DNA of 64,000 nt from Branchiostoma floridae (GCF_000003815.2 NC_049995.1:12977712-13041711); one strand, 5' to 3'. Shown: positions 42,986-56,274, counted from the first letter of the stretch. Translations and numbers: made by a program. Notes: generated by a model not told the origin, from the letters alone.

Positions 42986-45439
42986 TCACACATGTAGGGT
43001 CTCTAACCAGTGTTTTGTTTTGATGTGTTGGTCTAAAGTTCCTTTCCGTGCAGCAGAATAGTCACACTGGTCACACTTGAAGGGTTTCTCACCGGTATGT
43101 GTTCTCATATGTCGGGACAAGTTAGCATTATGACCTGTCCTATAACCGCACTCAGTACACATGTAAGCTTTTTCACCGGTGTGTTTTGTTTTTACGTGTA
43201 TGTTTAAATTACCTTTTTGTGCAGTAGAATAGTCACAACGGTCACATTTGAAGGGTTTTACGCCTGTGTGTGTTCTCATGTGTTGAGATAAGTTATACCT
43301 AATAGCCGTCCTGAACCCACACTCATCACACATGTAGGGTTTCTCACCGGTGTGTTTTACCATGATGTGTGTGTCTAAAGTTCCTTTTTTTGTGGCAGAA
43401 TAGTCACACTGGTCACACTTGTAGGGTCTCTCACCGGTGTGGTTTACCATGATGTGTTGGTCTAAAGTTCCTTTTTGTGCGGCAGAATAGTCACACTGGT
43501 CACACTTATAGGGTCTCTCGCCAGTGTGTTTCACCATGATGTGTTGGTCCAAAGGGTATTTTTGTGCGGCAGAATAGTCACACAGGTCACATTTGTAGGG
43601 TTTCTCACCGGTATGTGTTCTCATATGTCGGGAGAATGAAGAACTATGAGATGTCCTATAACCGCACTCATCACACATGTAAGCTCTTTCACCGGTGTGT
43701 TTTGTCTTAATGTGTTCACTTAAATGGCATTTTTGTGCAGTAGAATAGTCACAATGGTCACATTTGAAGGGTTTTACGCCTGTGTGTGTTCTCATGTGTT
43801 GAGATAAGTTATACCTAATAGCCGTCCTGAACCCGCACTCTTCACACATGTAGGGTTTCTCACCGGTGTGTTTTGCCATGATGTGTGTGTCTACAGTGCC
43901 TTTTTTTGTGGCAGAATAGTCACACTGGTCACACTTGTAGGGTCTCTCACCGGTGTGGTTTACCATGATGTGTTGGTCTAAAGTTCCTTTTTGTGCGGCA
44001 GAATAGTCACACTGGTCACACTTATAGGGTCTCTCGCCAGTGTGTTTAACCATAATGTGTTGGTCCAAAGGGCATTTTTGTGCGGCAGAATAGTTACACA
44101 GGTCACATTTGTAGGGTTTCTCACCGGTATGTGTTCTCATATGTCGGGAGAATGAAGAACTATGAGATGTCCTATAACCGCACTCAGTACACATGTAAGC
44201 TTTTTCACCGGTGTGTTTTGTCTTCATGTGTTCACTTAAATGGCATTTTTGTGCAGTAGAATAGTCACAACGGTCACATTTGAAGGGTTTTACGCCTGTG
44301 TGTGTTCTCATGTGTTGAGATAAGCTATACCTATTAGATGTCCTGTACCCGCACTCATCACACATGTAGGGTTTCTCACCGGTGTGTTTTCTCCTATGTT
44401 TGAAGAGGGTACGACTGTTAACAGCTCTGTATCCACAGTCCTCACACATGTAGGGTCTCTCACCGGTGTGTTTTACCATGATGTGTTCATCTAAATGGCA
44501 TTTCCGTGTTGCAGAATAGTCACACTGGTCACACTTGTAGGGTCTCTCGCCGGTATGCGTTCTCATATGTCGGGCTAATGCACTACTATAAGCGGCCCTG
44601 TAACCACACTCATCACACATGTAAGCTTTTTCACCAGTGTGTTTTGTTTTCACGTGTTCCTTTAAATGTCTTTTCTGTGCAGCAGAATAGTCACAGCGGT
44701 CACATTTGAAGGGCTTTACGCCTGTATCCGTATGGTTCTTCATGTGTCGAGATAAGTGAGACCTGACAGCAGTCCTGTATCCGCACTCCCCACACATGAA
44801 GGGCTTCTCCCCGGTGTGTTTTAGCATGACATGTTTTTCTAAATGACCTTTCTGAGTTGCAAAATAGTCACACTGGTCGCATTTGTGATTTTTGTCTCCA
44901 ACATGCTTTTTCATATGTTCAAACATGACATCCCTTTGCTCTGCTCTGTAACCACACTTCCAGCAGATGTAGGTGTGTTTTGCCACATGAATTTCCACCT
45001 GTACTGTATGGCTCTGTACAGGTTCCTGTGGCAAGACTTCGTCAGACCCTGAACAGTTTACACCGCTTGTTTCGTCGATTGGAACATCCTTTTCTTCGTC
45101 CTGCTGCCATGGCGTGTCTGTTGTCTGCTCCCCCATGTTATCTGTTTCCATCTGTCCAGTACGGACCTGTTCATGTAGATGTGATGAGACTACCTCCGGA
45201 TCGTCAGGCTGGGTACAGTTTACCCCGGAAGTTTCCTCGCTTAGAACGTCCTGCTGCCGTCCTGTTTCTGTTCTCTGCTCCCCCATGTTGTCCATCCCCA
45301 CCTGTCCTGTACAGACCTGTACATGTAGATTTGAAGAGACTCCCTCCTCGGGTTGGGTACAGTTTACCCCGCACGTTTCCTCACTTAAAACATCCTGCTG
45401 CCATCTCGTGTCTGTTGTATCCTCCTCTTTGACCTCCAT
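42986..45439 (-). CDS. C2H2 zinc-finger protein with 23 fingers
   Basis: 817 residues from ATG 45439, just inside an acceptor (ctttcag). The N-terminus has EVKEED and repeated DT-WQQDVLSEET-GVNC modules. The lead finger YICWKCGYRAEQRD is shared with its neighbours. Twenty-two further fingers follow, mostly alternating type A (CDQCDYSAAQK, H-x4-H) and type B (CGYRT, H-x3-H), with TGEKP, TGERP or TGVKP linkers. A six-finger block is tandemly duplicated at about 97 percent nucleotide identity (43255-43770 and 43771-44286). The C-terminus is cut by a frameshift. Likely nuclear DNA binding; target unknown. The 5' UTR exon is probably near 45741. Confidence 0.88.
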   Translation of the reverse strand: MEVKEEDTTDTRWQQDVLSEETCGVNCTQPEEGVSSNLHVQVCTGQVGMDNMGEQRTETGRQQDVLSEETSGVNCTQPDDPEVVSSHLHEQVRTGQMETDNMGEQTTDTPWQQDEEKDVPIDETSGVNCSGSDEVLPQEPVQSHTVQVEIHVAKHTYICWKCGYRAEQRDVMFEHMKKHVGDKNHKCDQCDYFATQKGHLEKHVMLKHTGEKPFMCGECGYRTAVRSHLSRHMKNHTDTGVKPFKCDRCDYSAAQKRHLKEHVKTKHTGEKAYMCDECGYRAAYSSALARHMRTHTGERPYKCDQCDYSATRKCHLDEHIMVKHTGERPYMCEDCGYRAVNSRTLFKHRRKHTGEKPYMCDECGYRTSNRYSLSQHMRTHTGVKPFKCDRCDYSTAQKCHLSEHMKTKHTGEKAYMCTECGYRTSHSSSFSRHMRTHTGEKPYKCDLCNYSAAQKCPLDQHIMVKHTGERPYKCDQCDYSAAQKGTLDQHIMVNHTGERPYKCDQCDYSATKKGTVDTHIMAKHTGEKPYMCEECGFRTAIRYNLSQHMRTHTGVKPFKCDHCDYSTAQKCHLSEHIKTKHTGERAYMCDECGYRTSHSSSFSRHMRTHTGEKPYKCDLCDYSAAQKYPLDQHIMVKHTGERPYKCDQCDYSAAQKGTLDQHIMVNHTGERPYKCDQCDYSATKKGTLDTHIMVKHTGEKPYMCDECGFRTAIRYNLSQHMRTHTGVKPFKCDRCDYSTAQKGNLNIHVKTKHTGEKAYMCTECGYRTGHNANLSRHMRTHTGEKPFKCDQCDYSAARKGTLDQHIKTKHWLETLHV
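43255..44286 (-). repeat. 516-bp tandem duplication encoding six zinc fingers
   Basis: Two adjacent 516-bp units (172 codons, exactly six fingers) differ at only a handful of positions by eye. The start of a third, more diverged unit begins at 44287. The unit length being a whole number of fingers shows in-register unequal exchange. Confidence 0.9.
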
Positions 45440-45740
45440 CACTGAAAGGGAGGTAAGAAAAATATCTTCATTTAGTGTTGAGGCTTATCTATGTCGTTTA
45501 GGAAAAACGGAGGATATTACGCACAATTTAAATCCTCTACTAGGCCCCAAAGGTTTCTGGAAGAAGTAGAATTGTCCAACTAGACAGCACACCAGAGGAG
45601 CCAGCCAAAAGCTACAGCTGGCAATGAAGGACGCCAGAGAATTTCGCCAAATAATTTATGCACATATCGACAACGGAAGCTTTTTATTTGTACATTTTAC
45701 TTCAAGGCTACAGATCCCAACCAACAAGTAAATGCCTTAC

Positions 45741-45935
45741 CTGTGAGTTTTAAGTAGTTAACGATCTCCAAGACTCATGGATTTACGTAAAATAGCCTTA
45801 GTTCTTCGGAGACGACACCAAAGACTAAACGTCGATGTAAACCAAAAATATGGTGGGACCAAGCGAGCTCACCAACAGGGCAACGGTGAGAGGTCAAACA
45901 CCTGATACTTACCTTCGGACAAACTAGAGATCGCC
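45741..45935 (-). promoter_or_regulatory. Probable 5' UTR exon and promoter of the 23-finger gene
   Basis: Donor site (ccttacctgt on plus; exon end 45741) about 300 bp upstream of the coding exon acceptor, with promoter-side similarity to the region at 41880-42095. A B-box-like gggttcgagtcc at 45956-45967 just upstream is probably a SINE remnant. Confidence 0.45.
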
Positions 45936-46191
45936 GCCTAACGTTTGACAATCGTGGGTTCGAGTCCAGCAAAGGTAGTATAAGTAATAGATGGCAGACT
46001 TCACATTTTAATCACCCTTTCTCTCCCTTCTATCACAGTCTAACCCAGGAGAACAGCGACTTACATAAGGATTTTAACGTACAAGCAAGCGAATACAAAT
46101 GAATTATACCATTATGCATAAGAGTAATACATTAACGTGTTGAGTTCAACATATCATTTACCGTACTCTAAGTTCTCTATGGCTGTGATAT

Positions 46192-47957
<1,766 letters not shown>

Positions 47958-48159
47958 TGATTTGATAGCGATTTTAAAGCAGTGAACTGAAACCTTAGAT
48001 CGCCAGACAGGGGTTTGGGTTGAAGAATTGAGCAACGTTTTGTTATTTTAACATAGAATTATCATTAGCATTAGTACCAAACTTGACGTTCTGTATCATT
48101 AGCATTAGCACTAAACTAACGTCAGATAATAAACAAAACACTCTTGTGGATTTCAATAA

Positions 48160-49565
48160 TTATATTTCAGCCATACCATAGGTATGGTGAAATATATTGT
48201 ATTCGTAATGTTTCTTTCTTTCTTTCTTTCTCCTGTCAAATTTTCAAAGCGATTCATCTCCGCCGTTTCTGGACCAAATGACTTGAAACTTAGCACAAGG
48301 GTAGAGTGGGCCAATACCCAAATGTGTTTTTTAAATTTTTTTCATATCTGCTCCTTAAATGATTTTATTGAGGTTTTATTGCAACTTTTGGACCAAAACT
48401 GTATATTTTGGCCCCCTGTACCATGGTATTACATCCAAATGACCTGAAATTTGGCACAGAGGTGCTCTAGATACTTATTCAAAGGATCCATGTATAATAT
48501 GTGGTATAAATCACTTCAAAATGGCTCCTTAAGGAGGTTTTTGTGGGAGAGTTTAGGATAGGTAAGGTTGGAGTGCCGAGGTCAACGACCTCTAGGTCAT
48601 TCTGGTGTGTCAGGGCCACAGGTGTGCCAGGTAGATCCAATTATCTACCTACCTACCTAGTCCATAGACATCCAGGTGGTTGGTGGACAAGGTAAATCCA
48701 ATTAATCGCCAGCCAATGAGCGAGCTTATTTTGCTGGAAGAGTCCATTGTTGGACAGGGGGTGTATTTTAAAATTTACTTTTAGACTTTGGTAATAATGC
48801 CAATGTTTTTTTTAGCGAAAGTGTTTTCGCACTGATCCACTTGACATAAGACTACTACTGGGACAGTCCATTTTTGCACATAGGGGGGATTTAAAAAAAT
48901 CAGTTTTGGACATGGGTGATGATTCCGAATTCCATTTGTTAAATGGAAGTTTACCCCCACCTGAAGACATGCGGAGGATTTGGCAGCCAATCAGCAAGCC
49001 TTGTGTTATCTGGAAGAGCCCATTCATGCACGGGGGACTTTTTTAAAATTCAGTTTTGGACTGGGTTGCTTCTTATACAAAAGGCCATGTACTGTGAGTA
49101 TTTCTGGACTTGTCTATTGTGCAATTTCAAACATGGTGAGCTGGGAGATTCCATTCTTCGACGAAGGGGGTATTTTTTTTAAATTCATTTTGTGGACTTT
49201 GCTGACTATTTTAGCTGATATATTTTTGGATCGCTCCACTTTACATAGGGGTATAACAGGAAGAGTCGATTCTTGCACAGAGGGGGGATTTTTTTCAAAT
49301 ATGGTTTTGGACGGCTGATGATTCCAAATTCCATTTCTTAGCGGAAGTGTTTTTGGAGTCGTCTATTTTTTTGAGTCCATTCTTGAAGGGGTTTTTGTAA
49401 GATTCATTTTTGCTCATAAGTGTGATTAGTAGTTAGAAGTCATTTTAAGCAGAAGTGTTCCATTTTTGCACATGAGTGATTTTGGAACAGTCTATTGTTA
49501 CATGAGGAGGGAGATGGCTGAAATATGCTGTATTTGCTCTCAAGCAAATGTCGGCCTTTCTAGTT
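48160..49565. mobile_element. Helitron/HINE-like element, copy 2
   Basis: Same ends, same palindrome ccataccataggtatgg, same subterminal inverted repeat, TTTC tract and 3' hairpin (49532-49549) with CTAG (49560-49563) as copy 1. It is shorter and diverged internally. Direct orientation, about 200 bp after copy 1. Confidence 0.75.
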
Positions 49566-50059
49566 TACAAGCAGCAGTAGACAGAGAGAAAAAAATGCAA
49601 CAAAGCCATCGGGTCATTTTCAGGTAACTTTATTCCCTGATAGCTATACAAAATTATATTGCATATAAAATGTTTTAAAACCAGTTGCAGTTGGAAGAAA
49701 TTTAAAGCCTTAAATCCTTTACCTTGAAAATCGATGCAAAAGTTAAAACAGACGTACGCACGTTAAAATGCCAACATTCTGTTCTGTAAATGTACATGTA
49801 CCATACATACATTGTTATACCATAAATGTAATGCCATAAATAAGTGCTTCAACATTAGAAAGTTTGTCAAAGACGACTCAAATTGTTTTACCTTTTATAT
49901 TGACAATTTTAAGATGTAAATGTTTTATTCAATGTATCACATGTAACTTGATAAATAAAATGACATTTGCAATACATATTGATAGTATTGGTTATCATGA
50001 AGAAAACATCGCTATAAAAAAATGAAATGAATAAAAATATAATGAAATGAATAAAATGA
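49566..50059. other. Spacer, no gene seen
   Basis: AT-rich spacer between the second Helitron-like element and a decayed zinc-finger copy; nothing recognisable. Confidence 0.4.
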
Positions 50060-50606
50060 ATTTGTTACCAAAACCATTAATTCCTGTGCAGCAGAATATC
50101 TATCAGTCACATTTATAAGGTTTTGGACCTTTTGTCATATGTTACGATAGGTGAGACCTAACTTCTGTCTTGTATACACATTTTCCACACATTTGTCGTA
50201 GTGTTTCTCATATGTTAGTTCAACTGCAAATTCCCTCATGTTGGTCATCCCCATCTGTCCTGTACGGACCTAGTTATGTAGTTGTTATGGTCTCATTAGT
50301 TAGGTTAACTATATTCATCTCTGTACGTTTCCTCGCTTAGAACGTCCTGAGGTCGTCTTGTGACTCTTGTGTCCTCCTTCTCCTCTTTGATTTTTGTCTT
50401 GTTCCATTGGGTGCTGCTATACGTTTCCTGGTTCTCGCTGTACGTAGCCTGGTCCTTACCCAAATTTTCCTGGGATAGCTCGTCCTCTAGTCCGCCCTGC
50501 TGACATCCTGTGTATTTTGTCTCCTCGTCTTTGATGTGCGTCTTGTTCATAGTCTGTTCCGTTTCAAGGTCTGCAATAGGAGGTCCACATGTAAACTCGT
50601 CCATCC
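50060..50606 (-). pseudogene. Decayed zinc-finger gene copy of the cluster
   Basis: From ATG 50604 (two bases inside an acceptor, gatctag) 99 codons remain open with the cluster's N-terminal modules (HIKDEETKYT, KIKEEKEDTR, DELSQE). The frame then stops at 50305. Further left only scraps of one or two fingers survive (for example cagcagaata and tcacatttataagg near 50090-50130) with stops. Lost its DNA-binding region. Confidence 0.78.
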
Positions 50607-50609
50607 CTA

Positions 50610-50638
50610 GATCAATCAATCAATCAATCAATCAATCA
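50610..50638. repeat. (ATCA)n microsatellite
   Basis: Seven units at the acceptor side of the decayed zinc-finger copy. Confidence 0.9.
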
Positions 50639-50938
50639 TACTTATTGCACAACAATTGTACGGGTACAATGTAAGGCGAGTTTAGGTGTAATACATGTAC
50701 AGAACATCAAGACTAATATCTACATAGTTGCATATAGCATATACGTAACAATCATGGTAAAGGGTTCTATGCAACAAATGACTAATCGCTTTGCCACTTA
50801 GAGGCCAGAATTAAAAATCGGCAATAGTTACTCAATGAACACAAGCTAGTGTACAACATAAACACCCAGCTTCAGATGTTATTGAAAATCAAATCTTACA
50901 GTTCTTGTTAAACTTAAACACGTTAAACTATTTCTGTG

Positions 50939-52488
50939 CTACAGAATTATGAATTGTTCCAATTTATAAGGCTTCTCACCTGCATGTTTTCTCATATGTC
51001 GAGATAGGTTAGCCTTATCTGCAGTCCTGTACCCGCACTCCGCACACATGTAAGGTTTCTCACCGGTGTGTTTAGCCATATGTTGGCTTAGATGATGCTT
51101 TCGCGCAGCGGAATAGTCACAGTGGTCACACTTGTAGGGTTTATCACCCGTATGTGTTCTTCTATGTTGGGACAAGTTCCAACGGTTAGCAGTTTTGTAT
51201 CCGCAGTCCTCACACATGTAGGGTTTCTCGTCGTTGTGCTTTACCATGATGTGTTCGTCTAAGTGGCCCTTCTGTGCAGCAGAATAGTCACACTGGTCAC
51301 ATTTGTAAGGTTTCTCACCAGTGTGTTTTCTCTTATGTTGCGACAGGTGGTGCTTGGTAGCAGTCTTGAACCCGCAGTCCTCACACACGTAAGGTTTCTC
51401 ATTTGTGTGTTTCGCTATCACATGTTCATCTAAACGGCCTTTCTGTGCAGCAGAATAGTCGCACTGGTCACACTTGTAGGGTTTCTCACCTGTGTGTGTT
51501 TTTATGTGCCGGGATAGGTGAGACTTAATAGCTGTTCTATATCCACACTCCCTACACTCAAAGGGCTTTTCAACGTCATGTTTTAACACGACGTGTTGGT
51601 CTAGATCACCTTTCTGTTCAGCAGAGAAGTCGCACTGGTCACATTTGTAGGGTTTCTGACCGGTGTGTTCTTTCACATGTTCCAATAGGACATCCTTTTC
51701 TGTTGCTCGGTAGTCGCACTTCCAACAAATGTAGGTGTGTTCTGCCACATGGTTGCCCTCCTGAAATGTTTGGCTCTGTGCAGCTGTCTGTGGCAAGACG
51801 TCTTTATCAGACAAGGTACAGTTTGCACCGAACGTTTCCTTGCCTAGAGCGTCCTGCTGTCGTCCTATGTCTGTTGCCTGCTCTCCGCTGTTGTAAGTCT
51901 TGTTATCAGGACAACTGCATGGTAGGTTTGCGCCATACGTATTTTGAAATGGCTCATCATTTTGTTCATTCTGATTCCATTCTGTGTCTCCTGTCTTCTC
52001 CTGTTTGATCTTCGTCTTGTTTACGGAATGGCCAATTGTTAGAGCTGCGTCGTACGTGTCCATGTCGTCATTGTACGTTTCCTGGCACAGCATGACATTG
52101 TGCTCTTGTCCGTCTTGTTGCCATCGTCTGTCCCCTTTCTCCTCTTCTTTGACTTTTGTCTTGCTCGTTGGATAACCAGTTCCTAGAGTTGCGCTGTGCG
52201 TTCCCTGGTTCTTACAGTACGTTTCCTGACACAGCATCTCCCCTTGTCCGTCCTGTTGCCATCCTGTGTGTCTTGCATCCTCCTCTTTCACGTTTATCTC
52301 GTTCGCAGGATGCCCAGTTGGTAGGTTTGCGCTGTACGTTCCCTGGCTCTCATTGCATGTTTCTTGAAAAAGCTCGTCTTCTTGACCACCTTGCTGCCAT
52401 CTTGTGTCTTCTGTCTCCTCCATTTGGACGTGCGTCTCATTCTTTGATTGCTCCGCATTAAGAGGTTCAAATGTCAACTCGTCCGTCT
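50939..52488 (-). CDS. C2H2 zinc-finger terminal exon, 9 fingers
   Basis: About 516 codons opening at an acceptor (tttttag then AGACGG). The ATG found at this place in sister copies is ACG here, so the start must come from an upstream exon or from an internal Met at about residue 22. Four N-terminal modules follow: HVQMEETED (Lys lost), NVKEEDARH, KVKEEEKGD and KIKQEKTGD, each with a W/Y-containing QQ-Q-(E/D) tail and QETY. Then the lead finger YICWKCDYRATEKD and eight alternating type A/B fingers ending at YMCAECGYRTADKANLSRH. Only 122 bp separate it from the next zinc-finger ORF, too little for its own promoter and first exon. Confidence 0.82.
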
Positions 52489-52593
52489 CTAAAAATAGAG
52501 GCAAGAAAACATATTAGAAATCTCTCGGTAAAGAGGCGTATGTGTTGATATTTTACTGTTTTAAGTATCAGAAAGGGACGCAGATTTTACATT

Positions 52594-52599
52594 TTTATT
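52594..52599 (-). promoter_or_regulatory. Poly(A) signal of the 52.6-kb zinc-finger exon
   Basis: AATAAA on the minus strand 12-17 bases beyond the stop codon of the ORF at 52611, within the 122-bp gap before the next zinc-finger exon. It shows that this exon can end a transcript. Confidence 0.5.
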
Positions 52600-52610
52600 T
52601 TTCCAGAAGG

Positions 52611-54082
52611 CTAACTCCTATCAAACTTTCCATTCTGCGAATTGGTAAACTTTATACGATAAAGAATAAAGAAAAACCAAGGATTCTCACCTGTATGTTT
52701 TGCCATATGCCGTGAGAGGTTACACCTATTGGCCGTCCTGTATCCACACTTCCCGCACAAGTAGGGTTTCTCACCAGTGTGTCTCGCCATATGTTGCTTC
52801 AAATGATGTTTTCTCAAAGCCGAATAGTTGCACTGGTCACATTTGTACGGTTTCTCGCCGGTATGTTTTTTCCTGTGTTGGGACAGGTTCCAACTATTAG
52901 CCGTCCTGTATCCGCAAACATCGCACATGAAGGGTTTCTGACAGTTGTGCTTAACCATAACGTGTTCGTCTAAATGCCCTTTCTGTGCAGCTGAATAGTC
53001 ACATTGGTCACATTTGAAGGGTTTCTCTCCGGTATGTTTTCTCTTATGTTGCGATAGGTGGTGCTTGTAAGCCGTCCTGTACTCACAGTCTTCACACATG
53101 TAGGGTTTCTCACCGGTGTGTTTTGTGATAACATGTTCATCTAAATGGCCTTTTTGTGCAGCGGAATAGTCACACTGATCACATTTGTAAGGTTTCTCAC
53201 CTGTATGTTTTCTCTTATGTTGGGATAATCGGTACATAGTAACGGTCCTATATCCGCAGTCCTCACACATGTAAGGTTTCTCCCCAGTGTGTTTTATAAT
53301 TATGTGTTCGTCTAAGTGGCCTTTCTGTGCGGCAGAATAGTCGCACTGGTTGCATTTAAAAGGTTTTTCTCCTGTATGTGTTCGCACATGTAGTGTCAGC
53401 TTGGCTTCGCATGGTGCCCTATATCCACAGTCCTTGCATATGTGAGATGGGGTAGATTTTGCCCCCTGCCTACGTTGTGCTGCGCGAGCAAGGGATTGCA
53501 GAAATGAAGAGGCTTTCCCAGGCTGATCAAACTCTACATCCATTCTCTCCTCATTGTCCTGCTGCCTTGTCGTATCTGTTGTCTGCTCCCCCAAGTTGTT
53601 CATACCCATTTGTTCTGTATGGACCTTTACATGTAGATGTAATGGGACTACCTCTTTAGATTGGGTACAGTTTACACCAAGCGTTGCCCTGCTTCGAACG
53701 TCCTGCTGCCCTCCCGTGTCTGCTGTCTGCTCTCCACTGTTGTAAGTATCGTTATCGGGATAGCGATTTGGTTGGTTGAAGTCGTACATTTCTTGGTCCT
53801 CATTGTACGTTTTCTGGATAATCTTGTCCTCTTGTTTTTCCCGATGCCATCCCGTGTCTCCTGTCTCCTCCTCTCCTGTCTTGTTTGCTGGGAAACCAGT
53901 TGGTTGGGTTGCTACGTACATGTTCTGGTCCGTACTGTACGTTTCCTGGAGTAGCTCGTCCTCTTGGCCGTACTGCTGCAATACCGTGTCTTCTGTCTCA
54001 TCCTCTTTGTTGTACGCTTCGTTCGTAATTTGTTCCGTATGAGGGGTTTGAGCAGGAGGCTCAGATATAAAGCCGTCAACCA
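52611..54082 (-). CDS. C2H2 zinc-finger terminal exon, 9 fingers
   Basis: About 490 codons opening at an acceptor (tctctttcag then TGGTTGACGG). No ATG near the start; the position of the ancestral ATG reads GTT. N-terminal modules (AYNKEDETED, EEETGDTGWHREKQED) have lost the SUMO lysine context. The lead finger is replaced by HICKDCGYRAPCEAKLTLH. Eight fingers alternate type A (CDQCDYSAAQKGHLDEH) and type B (CEDCGYRTAxxxxLSQH). The frame continues past the last finger into unrelated residues (WFFFILYRIKF), so the C-terminus is probably truncated. A minus-strand AATAAA lies just past the stop. Confidence 0.82.
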
Positions 54083-54141
54083 CTGAAAGAGAGAGGCAAC
54101 AAATTATGTAAAATAGGAACCCCAACTAGGAGCTTCGGAAG

Positions 54142-54147
54142 TTTATT
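54142..54147 (-). promoter_or_regulatory. Poly(A) signal of the 54.4-kb zinc-finger exon
   Basis: Minus-strand AATAAA about 210 bp past the stop of the 54358-56274 ORF and just before the next exon's acceptor. Confidence 0.45.
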
Positions 54148-54357
54148 TACATGTTCTAGAAAGCAGAGATTTGTTCGAGATCTACAAATAAAGAAAATGG
54201 AAGCAAAATTGATCGCCATATAAAGAATTGGCATTACAACGGAATAAGAGCGAGTTACGTATCAGTAACAATACTAACATAATGACTATCTTTTTATAGA
54301 TACCACTTGCTTGTTGTATGTATTGATGTATCGAAATAAAGATTTGAAAAAAAAACA

Positions 54358-56274
54358 CTAACATTTATACGGTTGCTCACCTTTGTGTTTTCTCTTATGT
54401 CTTGATATGTTGCCGCTATCACCCGACCTGTACCCGCACTCCCCACACATGTAGGGTTTCTCACCCGTGTGTTTGGCCCTATGTTGGTCTAAATGATGTC
54501 TTCTCGCAGCGGAATAGTCACACAGGTCACATTTGTAAGGTTTCTCACCAGTATGTATTCTTCTGTGATTGGAAAGATTCCCAATTTTTGCAGTTCTGTA
54601 GCCACAATCTTCGCAAACGTATGGTTTCTCGCCTGTGTGTTTAGCCATATGTTGGTCCAAGTGATTTTTCCGTGTAGTGGAGTAGTCACACTGATCACAT
54701 GCGAAGGGTTTATCACCAGTATGTTTTCTTTTATGCATGGATAGATTCCAACTTTTAGCGGTCCTGTACCCGCATTCATCGCAAACGAAGGGTTTCTCAC
54801 CGGTGTGAGTTTTCTTATGGTGGGAAAAGGCAGAGCTAGAAGCCGTCTTGTAATCGCACTGGCCACACTTGTAGGGCTTCTCATCTGTGTGATTTGTCGA
54901 CCCGTTATGGTCTTTATCTGAACTGTGTTTAGTTCTCACGTGTTCGTCTAAGTGGCTTTTCTGTACGGCAGAATAGTCGCACTGGTCGCACTTGTACGGT
55001 TTCTCACCTGTGTGGGTTTTCATGTGACGGGCTAGTGAAGACTTGACGGCCGTTCTGTACCCACACTCCCCACACATGTAGGGCTTCTCTCCGGTATGGT
55101 GTATCATCACATGCCGATCTCGGTTGTGTCTACCCGTAGAAGTGTAGTCACAGTACCCACACTTAAAAGGCCCTCGCTCCCCTTTACACGTTGTCTTATG
55201 TTTGGATAAATGTCTCCTGCTTGCTGTCTTGTATCCGCAGTCTTCGCATAGGTACGGTTTATCCTCGGCGTGTTTCAACATAACGTGTTGATCTAGATTG
55301 CATTTCCATATAGAAGAATAGTCACACTGGTCACATTTGTAGAGTTTCTCGCCAGTGTGTTTTCTCTTATGAATGGTTAGTTGAGCCATGATAGCCGTCC
55401 TATATCCGCACTCCTCACATATGTAGGGTTTTTCACCATTGTGTGTCGTCTTATGTCGGGATAACGCGGCAATATGAGCAGTTCTAAACCCGCACTCCCC
55501 ACACGCAAAGGGTTTGTCACCGGTGTGTTTAGCCATATGCTGTTCTAAGTGGTGTTTTCGCACAGCGGAATAGTCACACTGGTCACACTTGTACGGTTTT
55601 TCACCGGTATGTTCTTTCATATGTTCCAACAGGATGTCCCTTTGTGTTGCACGGTATCCGCACTGCCAGCAAATGAAAGTATGTTGTGTCATATGCCTGC
55701 CCTCCTGTTCTATATGGCTCTGTATAGTTGTCTGTGGCAAGACTTCGTCGTCATACCCGATACAGTTTACATCGCTCATTTCTTCACTTAGAACGTCCTG
55801 CTGCAGTGACGTGTATGTTGTCTGCTCTATGCTACTGTTGCCAAGATAATGAGTGGGTACGTTTGCGCCATATGTTTCATGGAATGGACTGTCTTCTTGT
55901 CGGTCTTGCTGACATTCCATGTCTTCTGTCGCCTCCTCTTTGATGCTTGTCTCATTTGCAGGATAACCAGTTGGTAGGGTGGTGCCATACGTATCCTGGC
56001 CTTCACTGTATTCCTGTAATACCTCATGCTCTTGTCCGTACTGTTGCCATGCCATATCTTCTGTCTCCTCCTTTTTAATTTTCACAGGATACATACTTGG
56101 TACGGTTGTGTGGAACGTTTCCTGCCGGCCATGCCCCTCACTGTATGTTTCCTGGAATAACTCGTCTGTTTGCTCCTCCTGTTGCCACATTGTGTCTCCT
56201 GTCTCCTCCTTTTTGATGTGCGTCTCGTTCGTTGTTTGTTCCTCATGAGGAGGTTTACATAATAATTCGTCCAT
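54358..56274 (-). CDS. C2H2 zinc-finger protein, 15 fingers
   Basis: 638 residues from ATG 56274, two bases inside an acceptor (cctttctag). Three N-terminal modules each carry a SUMO-type site: HIKKEETGD, KIKKEETED and SIKEEATED, each followed by W/C-QQ, Q-(T/E)-(D/H) and E(T)YSEG. The lead finger is FICWQCGYRATQRD. Fourteen further fingers follow; the sixth has Cys for the last His (HKTTC). The seventh (CGYCDYTSTGRHNRDRH) has a counterpart in the 38.3-kb gene. It ends abruptly after KGEQPYKC at the start of a would-be sixteenth finger. A donor-like ttctgaaaag/gtaagg near 56412 is a possible 5' UTR exon. Confidence 0.87.
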   Translation of the reverse strand: MDELLCKPPHEEQTTNETHIKKEETGDTMWQQEEQTDELFQETYSEGHGRQETFHTTVPSMYPVKIKKEETEDMAWQQYGQEHEVLQEYSEGQDTYGTTLPTGYPANETSIKEEATEDMECQQDRQEDSPFHETYGANVPTHYLGNSSIEQTTYTSLQQDVLSEEMSDVNCIGYDDEVLPQTTIQSHIEQEGRHMTQHTFICWQCGYRATQRDILLEHMKEHTGEKPYKCDQCDYSAVRKHHLEQHMAKHTGDKPFACGECGFRTAHIAALSRHKTTHNGEKPYICEECGYRTAIMAQLTIHKRKHTGEKLYKCDQCDYSSIWKCNLDQHVMLKHAEDKPYLCEDCGYKTASRRHLSKHKTTCKGERGPFKCGYCDYTSTGRHNRDRHVMIHHTGEKPYMCGECGYRTAVKSSLARHMKTHTGEKPYKCDQCDYSAVQKSHLDEHVRTKHSSDKDHNGSTNHTDEKPYKCGQCDYKTASSSAFSHHKKTHTGEKPFVCDECGYRTAKSWNLSMHKRKHTGDKPFACDQCDYSTTRKNHLDQHMAKHTGEKPYVCEDCGYRTAKIGNLSNHRRIHTGEKPYKCDLCDYSAARRHHLDQHRAKHTGEKPYMCGECGYRSGDSGNISRHKRKHKGEQPYKC

